This document shows, piece after piece, positions 1 through 11,060 of a DNA stretch of 64,000 bases. The notes under the pieces were generated by a model that saw only the letters and a program-made list of their open reading frames with translations, was not told the DNA's origin and made no database searches. How positions within the stretch are numbered: the stretch's first letter is position 1; each line of letters starts with the position of its first letter. The translations under genes were made by a program, and so were the position numbers. Location of the stretch: the NCBI GenBank assembly GCA_029448655.1, contig JACCLO010000001.1:5225745-5289744 (forward strand). Reading direction: 5' to 3'. This stretch comes from Wolfiporia cocos (lineage: Eukaryota; Basidiomycota; Agaricomycetes; Polyporales; Phaeolaceae).

Positions 1-628
1 GATCAACGGTGGTCAATACGGGCTGTACAGAGCTGGAAAGAAGATCCTTGTCTGTTGGCAGGTTCTCAACTTGCAGAACATTGTGTTAGGAATCTTGTGC
101 AGTGGAACCTGCTCGTTCAGAACCTGTACAACAACCAGCAATCAATAGAATGGTGGTGGGGCCGTACGAATGCAACTATGTACCCAAACTGAGATGGGCA
201 CTGTTAAATGCACTGTTATAAGGGCTACCGGGGTTACCTGAGGTTATTTTGCGAGGGAGCTGTTTATTGTATGATACCTCTTACTTAGAACACATGAATG
301 TGAGAATTTTCCATATATGGAATGGTGTGTTGTATTATGTAGTATTTTGTATTGAATTTGTCGCATTTTAAATTGATTTATTGCAAATGATATGAATTTA
401 TTTCGGATTAATTGAATTTATGGAGATTAATGTGAACTTATTCAGGCTTATATGAATTTATTGTGATTTATGTGAAATTATTTGAATCTATTTGGAGTTA
501 TTGCAGGCTGTTGTGACTTATACAGGGATATTTTAAAAAGTTAAGTGTGCTTAAATGCGTGGGAACTCGCACCAGGGGCGAGCTGGGGTGGAGGAGAGCA
601 TTCGAGTCACGTGACGTGCACTAGGGAT
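1..628. other. AT-rich subtelomeric spacer, no gene
   Basis: No coding sequence is visible. Bases 200-360 resemble 47575-47720 (shared phrases such as 'gagggagctgtt', 'gtatgatacctcttact'), so this leader precedes the R unit in two places. Bases 360-530 are a degenerate run of roughly 20-nt units built on 'atgaatttatt', similar in texture to 63690-63790 just inside the telomere. A class B half-palindrome ('ctcgcaccaggggcgag' followed by 'gtcacgtgac') lies at about 565-615. Confidence 0.6.
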
Positions 629-830
629 TATGAGACACTGTAGGGTGTCTAACCCTGCAGTCTCGCCACTAGGGTGCCACCCCTAGCTAGGGCATGACCC
701 CTACAGCACTACTGCCTTGTTTACTACTGTATCTATTTATCCTGCAGTAGTAGCACAATTGTGCGCCCAGCTATCTTGCAATTGGATGTGCCATGTATTC
801 AACCAGCGGTGCCTACACAGCAGCTCACAC

Positions 831-950
831 ACTGCGTTCGACCATGTTGGACGTGGATGTCCGCTGCTGGGTGGGGTCATGTGTGGCTATGGGTAGATAG
901 ACGCTCATCCAGTGGTGGACATCCACATCCAACATGGCCGGATGGACAAG
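831..950. repeat. Class A palindrome, R1 copy (CpG-decayed)
   Basis: Imperfect inverted repeat with arms related to CCGACCATGTCGGACGCGG and GTCCACCGCTGGGTGGGG. Here many CG dinucleotides read TG or CA ('catgttggacgtgg', 'catccacatccaacatgg'). The loop holds 'gggtcatgtgtgg'. It sits just upstream of the acidic ORF, as in every R unit. Confidence 0.7.
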
Positions 951-976
951 GGTGTCAAAGTTGATGTCACAAAATA

Positions 977-1225
977 TTGAGTCATTCTGCTTCAGCAAGC
1001 CAGATATCGTGCATGGATCCTCTCACAGTGAAACTGAAGGGAACACAGGACCAGTATGAGTGGGAGGAGGAGGAGTGGAGGCTGCACAGATGGAGATGGG
1101 ATGAGGACTCAATGAACATTGATGATGATGAGAGCCCTGTTGCCAAGGACTTTACTGATGAGAGCGGGGACGCCGAGGTGGATTTGGATTTAGTGAAGGT
1201 GTTCAAACCGCGAAGCCAACTCTGA
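977..1225 (+). pseudogene. R-unit acidic ORF, left copy (fragment)
   Basis: An 82-codon open frame belonging to the acidic ORF family also found at 10461-11018, 48040-48327, 58442-58687 and inverted at 21036-21485. It shows the charged EEEE..RLH..RWDEDS segment followed by an acidic MNIDDDES-like stretch. Compared with the 10-kb copy it has lost the 3' end and runs into tandem half-palindromes. The family is not recognised and no function is assigned. Conservation of the acidic segment across five copies suggests former coding. Confidence 0.4.
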
Positions 1226-1545
1226 CAGGCCAAAACATCTGGCAATGTCGGATGCTCATGTCCACCACTGGGTGGGTGTCTATTTATCGCAGTAATATAC
1301 AGGCCAATAGATCACCAAAAAAAATCACAGAAATGCGAAATTATGCAGCAGAAATACCTGGATTAGAAGAAATTTTCAAACCGCGAAGCCAACTCTGACA
1401 GGCCAAAAAATCCGGCAATGTCGGATGCTCATGTCCACCGCTGAGTGGGCGTCTATTATTCAATCCACGAAGCCAACTCTGACAGGCCAAAACATCTGAC
1501 AATGTCAGATGCTCATGTCCACCATGGGTGGGCATCTATTTATTG
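1203..1545. repeat. Tandem array of half-palindromes
   Basis: Three head-to-tail copies (about 1203-1290, 1373-1455, 1462-1545) of a unit beginning 'aaaccgcgaagccaactctg' and containing the class A half-arm 'aatgtcggatgctcatgtcc' then 'accactgggtgggcgtc'. The same array is at 58676-59015. Only one arm of the palindrome is present per unit. Confidence 0.7.
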
Positions 1546-1700
1546 CAATCATTTACAGGCCAATAGATCGCCAAAAAATCACAAAAATGCGAAATTATGC
1601 AGCAAAAATACATGAATAAAACAGAAAATCAAAGCTGCAGAGCCAGATGCGGTAGGCTCAAAGCCCCAGTCATGTTGGATTCATTGTGCATCCAATATAG

Positions 1701-2309
1701 TGTCACGGTAACCACCGTGCCACCCGCCTCAGCGGGGAACCTCTATATCCGCCTATCTTAACCCCTAAAGCCCTCCATCCTCCATAGGCGGAGAACAAGA
1801 AGGCACCTCTATTGAGAGGTCCTGCCGTATTGCACAGACTAGCAGGTAAAGGAATAAAAGACAAGTGGATGCAATGAATAGAGGCCCCCACGCCCAAGTA
1901 GGACGCAGCAGGCTTTGTCGACTAGGACCCTGCACGCAAGAGACAAGCAGGCAGAGGGTATTGAAAGGTTGCCAGGGGACGCGCCTCCAACGACGAGAAG
2001 ATAAGTTCTGAGGAGTACCTCAGAACGCTACCTAGTATATATACATGTGGACGCAGACTCCTATAGCTACAAGACCTGCCCTAATGGCGTGGTCTGTGCA
2101 CACTGTGACTACGCTGCACATGACTAAGTAACGATCGTGACTCCAGTGACGTACCACGTGACCTATGTAAGAGATAAGATATGAGAAGACTTATCTACTT
2201 TCCCATGCACGTGCAGTCCCGGGCGGCTAGGTATAACGTAGCGAATATCTGGAGAATAAAGGTGAATAATCAATCAGGGAACCCCTTTATTCCGGGATTT
2301 CTTGTGACA
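1701..2309 (-). mobile_element. Solo LTR, family E
   Basis: A 609-bp solo LTR flanked by the 5-bp target duplication 'tatag' (1696-1700 and 2310-2314). On the minus strand it runs TGTCACAAGAAATCC... to ...CCGTGACA and includes a TATA-like 'catgtatatata'. The duplicated locus at about 59154-59162 is the uninterrupted empty site, which independently proves the insertion. Related copies lie at 42119-42730 and 34125-40844 (interrupted). Confidence 0.93.
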
Positions 2310-2513
2310 TATAGGACACCCATTCATTGCAGAAAATAGAGGCAATTTATTTTGATCTTAACCTTCTGCTAGATTCATTTGGTTCTGCTTCATAATTTTG
2401 TGTTTCTATGTATCTGTTGGTATAGCAAGTGCACTGTTGGCTGTGTTAAATAGGTCTCTTGAGTGCATAGTGTACTCAACATGGTCTGATCCATTTGTCT
2501 GTTGTGTCCAGTA

Positions 2514-3111
2514 TGACACAGACATACTGTCTGTGGGACTGGCCCATAGCCAGGGTAGTTTCAATAGCCCTACGCCGTATTCCAAGGTCCATGGCACCTG
2601 TGGAGAGACGAGGGTGACAAGCGAGTCTTGATGGCAGTACGCCGGGTGACAAAGCCGACGTCCCTAGACAAGCGAGCCAAGGACCAGGAGAGGAGTGGCA
2701 GCCCACAAGATAGCATGAAAGAGGGTGTCATTACCCTACGTCGAGAATGCTAAACATGAGGATGTAAGTCCTCATGCTAGCGCATATATACATGGGGGTG
2801 CACCAGTACCTACGGGCCTGTCCTAAGGCACGAGGATCTGTGCACGTAATGCAGAGAGAAGGTAACATAATGACAAGGCACCAGTAATGGCGCCAAGTCA
2901 TGTGGCATAGGGGTAGAGACACCAGTAATGGTGCTCTGGCATAACGTGATGGAAGACGCCTGTAGGGGCGCTTTCACATAGAGGGTGGTGCCGGTAATGG
3001 TGCCCATGCATAAGGTGAGTGATGCTACTGAGGATAGCTACTTACAAGGTGTAGAATGGCGTAATAAATCCTATAAAAAGTAGTGGTGACGTCCCAGAAT
3101 AATCTGTGACA
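2514..3111 (-). mobile_element. Solo LTR, family J (left copy)
   Basis: A 598-bp LTR flanked by target duplication 'cagta' (2509-2513 and 3112-3116). It reads TGTCACAGATTATTCTGGG... on the minus strand and has a 'catgtatata'-type TATA element. The orthologous insertion is at 59362-59959. Confidence 0.9.
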
Positions 3112-3639
3112 CAGTACTGCAATTTCAATCTGCTACAACTTTTGCATTTCTGTGCTACACAGTTTTGTATTTTGTCAGTCTATTGCCATGTGAAAGATGC
3201 CATTTACTGCAGGAATAGGTGCCCAAGAGCATGTGCACATAATATGCAGCCATGTGAAATCCCTTTGTTGTGCTGCGTCTGGGTCTGTAATTTTGACCTT
3301 TTATTATATACATGTTTTACTGCTGCATGATGCATTGGCATGAAAGGTAGACCATTTGCAGTGATTAATACTCATCCTACAGTAGGTGCACATGGCATCC
3401 AACCATGTTGAATGTATTTGGAGGTTCTATGACACTCTACAATTACAATCTGCAGCCATACATGTATTTCTTTCGGTACACAATTTCATGTTTTTGTCGG
3501 TCTATTGCCGTCTGAATTAGACCTTCCATAGCAGTAAACAGGCATCATAGAGTGGTTCACAGGGCACTGATAGGTCCCTGATTACATATTATGTAAACAA
3601 GATCCAAATATATCAGGCTGAAAGTTGGCACATAGTTTG

Positions 3640-4214
3640 TGTCACAGAATATCCAGGGGGATATCTAACAACCCTCGCTATAGGTTATACGGGCGGCGCT
3701 AGGCGTACGCCGCCCCTCTGAGCCTCAGCCACCTCCACGTCAGTCTCTCTAGTTTGTAGGTCACCTGACTGTTATGGTTAGCGCTGTAGGATAGCGCGCG
3801 CCTCAGGTACTCACGTTACGGTCACATTAGGTATCACATGCCTCGCTTATGTAATTACTTACCTCAGCTGTTAGGGCGGTGCTGCGCACAGGCCAGTACT
3901 TAAGGGTAGACACATAGCGTACAGTTCATGCATGTATATAAGATACGACGAGATGGGGCTTATTCCCCATCTCTAAGATTCTCGACAACTGAGCCTCTGG
4001 CTCCTCTCTTATAATGTGTGTGGTGCGACTCGCCTTAGGGTGCCCTCTACTGCTAGACTGGTAGCGATACGACTATGCAAGTATCCTGTACGACGATTTC
4101 CTAATTCCGAGGGAATGCCTCTGTCTACGTCGATACTCGCCGTCATCTAGTCGCAAGGCCTTGGGTTTATCCCCTGCCTATAGCAGGTCGCACAGCCCGT
4201 GTAAGTCTGTGTCA
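3640..4214 (+). repeat. 5' LTR of element A
   Basis: Starts TGTCACAGAATATCC and ends GTCTGTGTCA. It contains the hairpin 'ggcggcgctaggcgtacgcc', a 'cttaagggtag' element, the TATA-like 'catgtatataag' and a 'cattccc/ggg' stem near the expected transcript start. Confidence 0.9.
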
Positions 4215-4997
4215 TAATCTTAGAGATATCTTACCTCCCCCCGTGCGTCCCCGCGCATGGGCCGAGGGTTCTCTACCTATAGGTCGCCATGGCAATGCGG
4301 CGGGGCAGCCTCTGGTAGAAGCGCCAGAGGTCCGTAGTCTTACGAGCCCCCACGAAGCATTACACCAGGCAAAGCGACCATAGGGAATGAGAAGTAAGTC
4401 CGCCCCCCATCGAACACTGGGTAGCCGGATCGAATGTCCATAAGCCGCGCTCGAGGGCCCGCCGCCACTCGCCTGACAAGGCAGTGTGCGCGTGGAGGTC
4501 TAGTGCAGGACATCCATTATCCTGGGCGGCAGGGGCCAACTCGAAAATCTTTGACTAGTGGGTATGCGAAGGAACCCGCAAGGGTCTCCAACCCCACACC
4601 GACAGTCACGAAGGTTAGACGACAACAACGACAACCGACTACCATACTCGACAGCGCAAACCACATACCCCGAGGTCGGCGCGTCACGCTCAGCCACGTC
4701 GGCGTCAGTCCTAGGAGGCGGAATGCTTGGAACATTACCACAACCTCCGATGGGCCCGCTCACCTCTGACGAGTCTCATACGCTCACGTCGCGGGATGTA
4801 AGGGAAACAGGGAATGCCCGATCCAGTCACCCCAATGCTCTCCTGCAGGCGCGCGTTCTTCTCTCCTCCATCGGCGGACGGACCGTGCACATGGACGCTC
4901 CTCATGAACCACATGAGCCGTGTGTCAAACAAGCAACCAAGGATGCGAGGGTCGTAGGATATAAGGTAGAACGTTAGGGACAACGTTTTTTAGGAGG

Positions 4998-5587
4998 TGT
5001 CACGGTTATACCCTGGGGGGGTACCTGACTCCACTCACGTTAGCTGTATGGGCGGCGCTAGGCGTACGCCGCTCCGCTACACTAACGCTTTGTCTCACGT
5101 TAGTTCTCGAGCATATAGATCACCTGACTGCATCGGTTAGCGCTGTAGGGTAGCGCGCGCCTCCTCATACGGTCACTCATGGTCACATAGTTACATGTAG
5201 CGTTACTTGTCATGTGCCCTGTAGATAATGCGCACAGACCATTACTTTAGGGCTGGGCTCGTAGTTACTACGCGCACACATGTATATATACGACAAGATG
5301 GCGGCCTTACAGTCCCATCTTTAGGATTCTCGTCAATGAGCGTAAAGCTCCTTTCTTACACTCTGTTTGTGTTGCTGTTGGCCCGGGGCCTCATCTTGTC
5401 TGCCTAGTCTGAAGGTCGGCGACTGCGACGGCTGCGGGGCCTTAGGTGGCTGAGCACCCTCGGGATGGACTTATGAGTTCACCTAGGGTTGGCCGTATGA
5501 GTTCGTCGTGGCCGCTGGCTCACGTCTACACAGGCTTGTGAGGGTTCCCCTGAGTCCAGGGTCGCACAGACAGGTAAGTCTGTGACA
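4998..5587 (+). mobile_element. Solo LTR inserted in polypurine tract of element A
   Basis: A 590-bp LTR related to families A and B, flanked by the target duplication 'ggagg' (4993-4997, 5588-5592). It splits what would read 'ttttttaggagggggggtaa' in intact element B, so element A can no longer prime plus-strand synthesis normally. Confidence 0.9.
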
Positions 5588-5600
5588 GGAGGGGGGGTAA

Positions 5601-6175
5601 TGTCACAGAATATCCAGGGGGATATCTAACAACCCTCGCTATAGGTAATACGGGCGGCGCTAGGCGTACGCCGCCCCTCTGAGCCTCAGCCACCTCCACG
5701 TCAGTCTCTCTAGTTTGTAGGTCACCTGACTGTTATGGTTAGCGCTGTAGGATAGCGCGCGCCTCAGGTACTCACGTTACGGTCACATTAGGTATCACAT
5801 GCCTCGCTTATGTAATTACTTACCTCAGCTGTTAGGGCGGTGCTGCGCACAGGCCAGTACTTAAGGGTAGACACATAGCGTACAGTTCATGCATGTATAT
5901 AAGATACGACGAGATGGGGCTTATTCCCCATCTCTAAGATTCTCGACAACTGAGCCTCTGGCTCCTCTCTTATAATGTGTGTGGTGCGACTCGCCTTAGG
6001 GCGCCCTCTACTGCTAGACTGGTAGCGATACGACTATGCAAGTATCCTGTACGACGATTTCCTAATTCCGAGGGAATGCCTCTGTCTACGTCGATACTCG
6101 CCGTCATCTAGTCGCAAGGCCTTGGGTTTATCCCCTGCCTATAGCAGGTCGCACAGCCCGTGTAAGTCTGTGTCA
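5601..6175 (+). repeat. 3' LTR of element A
   Basis: 575 bp, same length as the 5' LTR with a few substitutions (for example 'ggtaatacgg' against 'ggttatacgg'). Followed directly by target duplication 'gtttg'. Confidence 0.9.
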
Positions 6176-6913
6176 GTTTGGTCATCAATGGCATATGAAT
6201 TGTGCAAAGTTTCCAAGAAAATGGTGGTGCTGTTTCTGAGAAACGACTGTGTGAAGTAACAAATAAAGGTGAGTATGTATAAGGCTAACTAGCTCAGATA
6301 TGGATTGGACTCCCAAGAGGATTAATGTGCAGAATGGCTACAAGAATATGTCTGTGCAAGGGCTAAGCCATAGGATCAATGGTTGAGTTATTTGAAGGGC
6401 ATGATTGCTTTCATGAAGATTGGCCAGCATGCATGAATTACTGCAGATAGAGACTAGCTTTCCAAAGAACAAAGTCAATGATTCACTATCGGGGGTACAT
6501 ACCAATGTGTCTTTGCACAACTTTTTCAAGGCAGCATTGACAATCTTCTCAATCTCCAAACGTATTGCCGCAGCACTTGTGGATGCTTGACCCATCTCAA
6601 CATCCACTGCATCCTTGACTTTGGCCTTTGCAGCATTCTTATCAGCAATACACCCAAGGTGTTGTTTGGTCAGCATGACCACCTGAGAGTACAGAATGTG
6701 TACAACATTTTTGAGATGTGTGTGTTGTGCAGTGAAGGCTTCTGAGTCCTCCATGCCTGTTACACATGTCTCTGTCCTGCCTTGGTCATTTATAACTACA
6801 TCGCCCCACGTGGGGACAAGGTGGGCCTTCCACACCACCTTGCAATGATGGTTAATCTCCTGACACAATGTCACGAGATAAAGAGCAGGGTCTAGTCACA
6901 CATACAGCCAGTC

Positions 6914-7471
6914 TGACACAGACTCACAGGGTCTGTGGAACTGGCACAGCCAGGAATCCCCTATGGCCAAGCATCCAGCTAGGCTAGCGCACCAGTGCTG
7001 AGCCTTCAGGTGAGTGTGGATCTTATAAGCCGAGGTAGAATCCCAGACAAGTCAGACAAGAGGTAACAAGGTCCAGTGCCGATCAGTGCACATAGAGGAA
7101 CTGAGAGAAAGGGGCATTCGCCCAATTGTCGAGAATTCCAAAGATGAGGTTGTATGACCTCATCTCGTCATAATATATACATGTGCTGTCTGTACTACTG
7201 GTCTGCCCTAAACTAGAGGTCTGTGCACCATGCCGCAGACATAACTAAGGGAACTACCTAGTAACGCTACATGTAACTAATGTGACCGTCATGTGAGTAC
7301 GTACAAGCACATGCTACCCCGAGAGCACTATCTACTGAGTCAGGTGACCTTGTCGGTATCTAGGGTTGACGCAGAGGCAGCTAGAGGAATGGCGTGGATG
7401 TAGCTTGATTTGTCCACAGGCAAGAACCTAGCGAGGAATGTCGTTAGAGCCCCACCAGGTGTTCTGTGACA
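6914..7471 (-). mobile_element. Solo LTR, family F
   Basis: 558 bp with target duplication 'cagtc' (6909-6913, 7472-7476). On the minus strand it starts TGTCACAGAACACC and ends GTGTCA, with TATA-like 'catgtatatat'. Confidence 0.9.
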
Positions 7472-7773
7472 CAGTCCAACTCCTTGGTCTTGGCAGTGAT
7501 CCAGTCATGGAGGACCGCATGTTGATATACACTATGCTTTTAAGTGAGGGTGGCTGAAGCAGCCATGTGACCAGTTTGGCCATCTGCCACAAACTCAGCT
7601 GTGAACTGAAGTGGCAGTGCTATCATCCCTGCAATCTGAGAAGGAAGAGCCCCCTTGGCCTCGTGCCAGAGCAAATGCTCGACAGTCTTGGACACATGCA
7701 CCGATTTCTCAATGCCAGTTATAAGGTGGTGGAGCAAGACGAACACCAGATCCTGGCAGGGAAGCGGCACATG

Positions 7774-8332
7774 TGACACCGACGTATGGTGTCTGTAGGA
7801 CCTGTGCAGCAGGGGGTGCTTCCAGTGCCTAATAAGCCAGCAAGTTGACTAACCAGCAGTGAACACAGAGGCTACATGGGCTGATGGTCTCAGCATCTCT
7901 CTAGTGTACGTCGACGTAGCGAGTAGGCCCACAGACAAGTAAGACCCGTGGGCCCCCTGGGGCAGAGCACACACAGAGAGGTGGAGCAAAAGGGGCCAAG
8001 CCCAATGTCGAGAATCCTAAAGATGGGGAGTAAGCCTCATCTACTACTAGCTTATATAGATGTGGATAGAGCAGAGCGGGTCTACCCTAAAGTGCAGGCC
8101 TGTGCACTGTAACTATGAGTGACCGTGATGCAACGCTACATGTAACTAAGAGGTGACCATCATATGAGTACCTGGTACGTGCACTATCCTATAGCACTAA
8201 TCTACTGAGTCAGGTGGTCTATCTAGGGAGTGACGAAGGAGGTAGCATGGTGAAAAGGGAGCACTGCGTGCACAGCAGTGCCCATACAACCTAGTGAGGG
8301 TGTTAGATGTCCCAATGGACCGTTCTGTGACA
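7774..8332 (-). mobile_element. Solo LTR, family G
   Basis: 559 bp with target duplication 'acatg' (7769-7773, 8333-8337). Ends and internal layout resemble family F. Confidence 0.9.
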
Positions 8333-8938
8333 ACATGCCTGATTACTTCCTTGAAGGTAGTGGCGTACGCAATTGTGCCATACCTTGAGTCAGTAAACCC
8401 ATTGTTTCGTATGGCATCCACAACAGCAGAGCTGATAAGGGAGGATGAGCCTTGTCGGGCACTGCGAGGGACATGGTGAGTGAATGTGGCAGCAGCAGAG
8501 TTGGTATATGCCATCTAGTATGGAATAAGTGTAAATACGACCCATAAAACAAATACTGAACAGGACAGAAGGTGTACGATGTGTAGAGATGAGGGGCCCC
8601 ATGAAGGTTAGGGATGTCATGAGATCAATGCATGAGAGAAGTAAGGAGAGTCAGTGTTGCTAAAGACTAAACAAGGAGTCATCATTCACCCACCACCATG
8701 TGATAGGGGTTTCTCAAGTCCCCATGATTAGTCTTCATCAAGTGCATGATGGGGCAGGACTTGTATCCCATAGGGTACAGGGGGTCCAGTTCAACCTGTC
8801 AGATATCACAAGATCCATCTCTAAGTTAGTTTGGTCCACGATGGAACCTATTGGACAAGACAGGAGACCACCAGGCATGAGCCGAAGCCAGACGTGGGTG
8901 TTAGACTGCTCTAGCAAGCAGCCAATACTGGGTGTTAG

Positions 8939-10033
8939 TGACACAGATGGCTCTGTGGGACTCACCACGCCAGTATCCTTGCGATGAACTAAGGCGACGA
9001 GGTGAGGTAGAGGTTATCAGACGCGGTAGTAGGTGGAAGGTTCTTCTACGGCGTACGCCGAGAAGAATAGAACTAGAGTTATAGACCGTCAAGGCCCTAC
9101 TTATATACACATATATAACGGGTCATGTGCTACTGTATAGTACATGCCCGATAAGGAATGTGGGCTTGGTTGCCAGAAGGGCGACCAAGTGGTATGACTA
9201 CTCTACAAAGGCCGTGGCCCGCCGGTAATGGCCGGGCCAATGGTAAAATAGAGAGTGTGTGGTCTCATCGTTAGATGGACATGTGAAGACGGGCGCAGCC
9301 CAGGTATAAGGGATGCCGGTTGCCGGATACCGTGAGGTATAATGGCGATTGGCCGGTCATCGTGTGCTGACCAAGGCGGAACGCCGAGGTCGTAATGCTA
9401 TTGGGCCAACAGGCACTGTAGCATGTGATATGTCCGGACCGGAGGGTTACCGGAACATATGGCGGTCTTAGCCGTGAGGCGAGGACCGGTGTTTGGGCAA
9501 CGCCGTGATGGCAGAAGCCCGGGACTTGGAGAACGCCGAGTCCGTGGGATGGCCGAGAAGGCCGAGCCTATAGCGATATTGCCTTGATGCTAATATAGTG
9601 CTATTTGGCCGTGTTGCCATTATTATGCGAAGGCGTGGCGCGCCTGAGGTGTCATTGTGATCAAGGATCTTATGGCAGTGGGAAGCCGGGAAGGCCGACC
9701 CAATAGTACAAGGCCGCGAGGCACTGTTTGTACATGTGGACATTATTATGCGAGCGTGCCGCGCTCGGCCTATCATTATGATCTACGATCTATGACGTGG
9801 CTGGTCTTGCTCTGACGGGCAAGACCTATGACGTATGCTGTAGTGTTGCTATTGGACATGGTTGTACCGTAGCATTACGTAAGCTGGTCATGTGGTTGAT
9901 AAGCCCAGTTAAGAGCTTGTCGTGGTGGCAATGGGAGTTAACCCGTAGATAACTGGTAGTTAGACGTATAAATCCCAGGTAAATTGCTATAATCGTAGGA
10001 AAAATGCTGTAAGCCCCAGATAAATCTGTGACA
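8939..10033 (-). mobile_element. Solo LTR, family D
   Basis: 1095 bp with target duplication 'gttag' (8934-8938, 10034-10038). Same length and near-identical to the LTRs of the 34290-40346 element and the solo copy at 28075-29169. Contains the palindrome 'cggcgtacgccg'. Long open frames inside it are conserved only because the LTR copies are recent. Confidence 0.92.
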
Positions 10034-10140
10034 GTTAGCATGACCTGATGGCCACCAATACTGCCCAAGACAATTCCCTTTGGTAATAATGGGTTGGTAT
10101 ATCATGCCTTTGAGGCAGGGCATTAAGCCCGGGCCATGGA

Positions 10141-10395
10141 GGTGGAATGTAAAAGCATAGAGAGCAGAGGACCATGAGGTGATTACTCATGCAATTGGTT
10201 TTAACAGGTAAAACCCTAGTTGAGGGTTATGGAGGTTATGGGAGGATGACCCTAGTTGAGGGTTAATGGAAATAAAACCCTTGGATTAGGGTTATGAATT
10301 TGAAATTCCTTATTAGTGGTTTCTGGTCACCCTGTATATGGCTTCATTTGGTGATTTTGAAGTACATTTCGAAAATCTGTCCCCATGTTAGGGGT
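10141..10395. other. Spacer with short 'accctagttgagggtta' repeats
   Basis: No gene seen. Bases 10212-10297 hold three degenerate copies of 'accctagttgagggttatgg'. Confidence 0.5.
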
Positions 10396-10460
10396 TATGA
10401 GACACTGTAGGGTGTCTAACCCTGCAGTCTTGCCACTAGGGTGCCACCCCTAGCTAGGGC

Positions 10461-11018
10461 ATGACCCCTACAGTACTACTGCCTTGTTCACTACTGTATC
10501 TATTTATCCTGAGTAGTAGCACAATTTTGCGCCCAACTATCTTGCAATTGGACGTGCCGTGCATTCAACCAGCGGTGTCTACATGGCAGCTCACACACTG
10601 CGTCCGACCATGTCGGATGCGGATGTCCACTGCTGGGTGGGGTCACGTGCGCCTATGGGTGGATAGACGCTCACCCAGCGGTGGACATCCGCGTCCGACA
10701 TGGCCGGACGGACAAGGGTGTCAAAGTCGACATCACGAAATATTAAGTCATTCTGCTTCAGCCAGCCAGATATCATGCTTGGATCCTCTCACTGTGAAAC
10801 TGAAGGAAATGCAGGACCAGTGCGAGCGGGAGGAGGAGGAGCGGAGGCTGCATGGATGGAGATGGGATGAGGACTCGATGGACATTGATGATGATGAGAG
10901 CGCTGTTGCCGAGGACTTTACTGATGAGAGCAGGGACGTCGAGGTGGATTTGGATTTGGTGAAGGCGTTGAAGGTACGTTTTGGATCTCAGATCGTGATG
11001 GCATCTGGGCTAGCCTGA
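10461..11018 (+). CDS. R-unit hypothetical acidic protein (best copy)
   Basis: A 185-codon open frame. The N-terminal half reads through the class A palindrome and is doubtful. The C-terminal 80 or so residues carry the conserved charged block (EREEEERRLHGWRWDEDS then MDIDDDESAVAEDF). A possible donor at 10974 ('aag|gtacgt') with acceptor at 11012-11013 would remove a 40-nt intron, and the same signals occur in the inverted copy at 20.7-21.5 kb. Beyond that the frame enters solo LTR K. No function is recognised. It is more likely a relic of a mobile or expanded subtelomeric gene than an active gene. Confidence 0.35.
   Translation: MTPTVLLPCSLLYLFILSSSTILRPTILQLDVPCIQPAVSTWQLTHCVRPCRMRMSTAGWGHVRLWVDRRSPSGGHPRPTWPDGQGCQSRHHEILSHSASASQISCLDPLTVKLKEMQDQCEREEEERRLHGWRWDEDSMDIDDDESAVAEDFTDESRDVEVDLDLVKALKVRFGSQIVMASGLA
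10601..10711. repeat. Class A palindrome, R2 copy
   Basis: Arms 'cgtccgaccatgtcggatgc' and its complement '...cgtccgacatggccggacg', with the inner arm 'ccactgctgggtgggg' facing 'cacccagcggtgg'. The loop contains 'gtcacgtgcg'. Followed by the conserved tail 'acaagggtgtcaaagtcgac'. Confidence 0.8.
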
Positions 11019-11060
11019 CAGACTCTACAGGCATGGTGTCACTATCTCCAGAACCTCCTC

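Larger units (their letters stand above)
629..3568. repeat. Left copy of 2.3-kb subtelomeric segmental duplication
   Basis: This copy matches 58094-60416 nearly throughout, in the same orientation. It contains an R unit, tandem half-palindromes and solo LTR J. Subtracting solo LTR E and one target duplication leaves 2326 bp, against 2323 bp in the right copy. LTR J is at the same site in both copies, so it predates the duplication. LTR E is only here, so it postdates it. Confidence 0.88.
3640..6175 (+). mobile_element. Non-autonomous LTR element A (TRIM/LARD-like)
   Basis: LTRs of 575 bp at 3640-4214 and 5601-6175 are flanked by the target duplication 'gtttg' (3635-3639, 6176-6180). No gag or pol is encoded. 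The internal domain is homologous to that of element B at 14798-15597 and includes the hairpin 'cctctggtagaagcgccaga' (about 4310-4331). The 3' polypurine tract is disrupted by a solo LTR at 4998-5587. The two LTRs differ at a few bases, so this is older than element B. It must depend on proteins from another element. Confidence 0.92.
6338..10140 (-). pseudogene. Unrecognised minus-strand gene split by three solo LTRs
   Basis: Four minus-strand segments (10140-10034, 8938-8333, 7773-7472, 6913-6338) give plausible protein sequence that becomes near-continuous when the LTRs at 8939-10033, 7774-8332 and 6914-7471 and one target copy each are removed. The last segment is a 178-codon open frame with alanine-, lysine- and glutamate-rich helices. 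The middle segments include 'HDWITAKTKELD' and 'YGTIAYATTFKEVIRHV'. I do not recognise the family. It could be a host gene or an old DNA-transposon protein. Internal introns in 8500-8938 could not be resolved. Confidence 0.4.

Noticed and set aside
4434..4977. Frames of 111 and 139 codons in element A interior
   Set aside because: Not conserved as protein in element B, where the same region is interrupted or shifted; better explained as conserved non-coding sequence.
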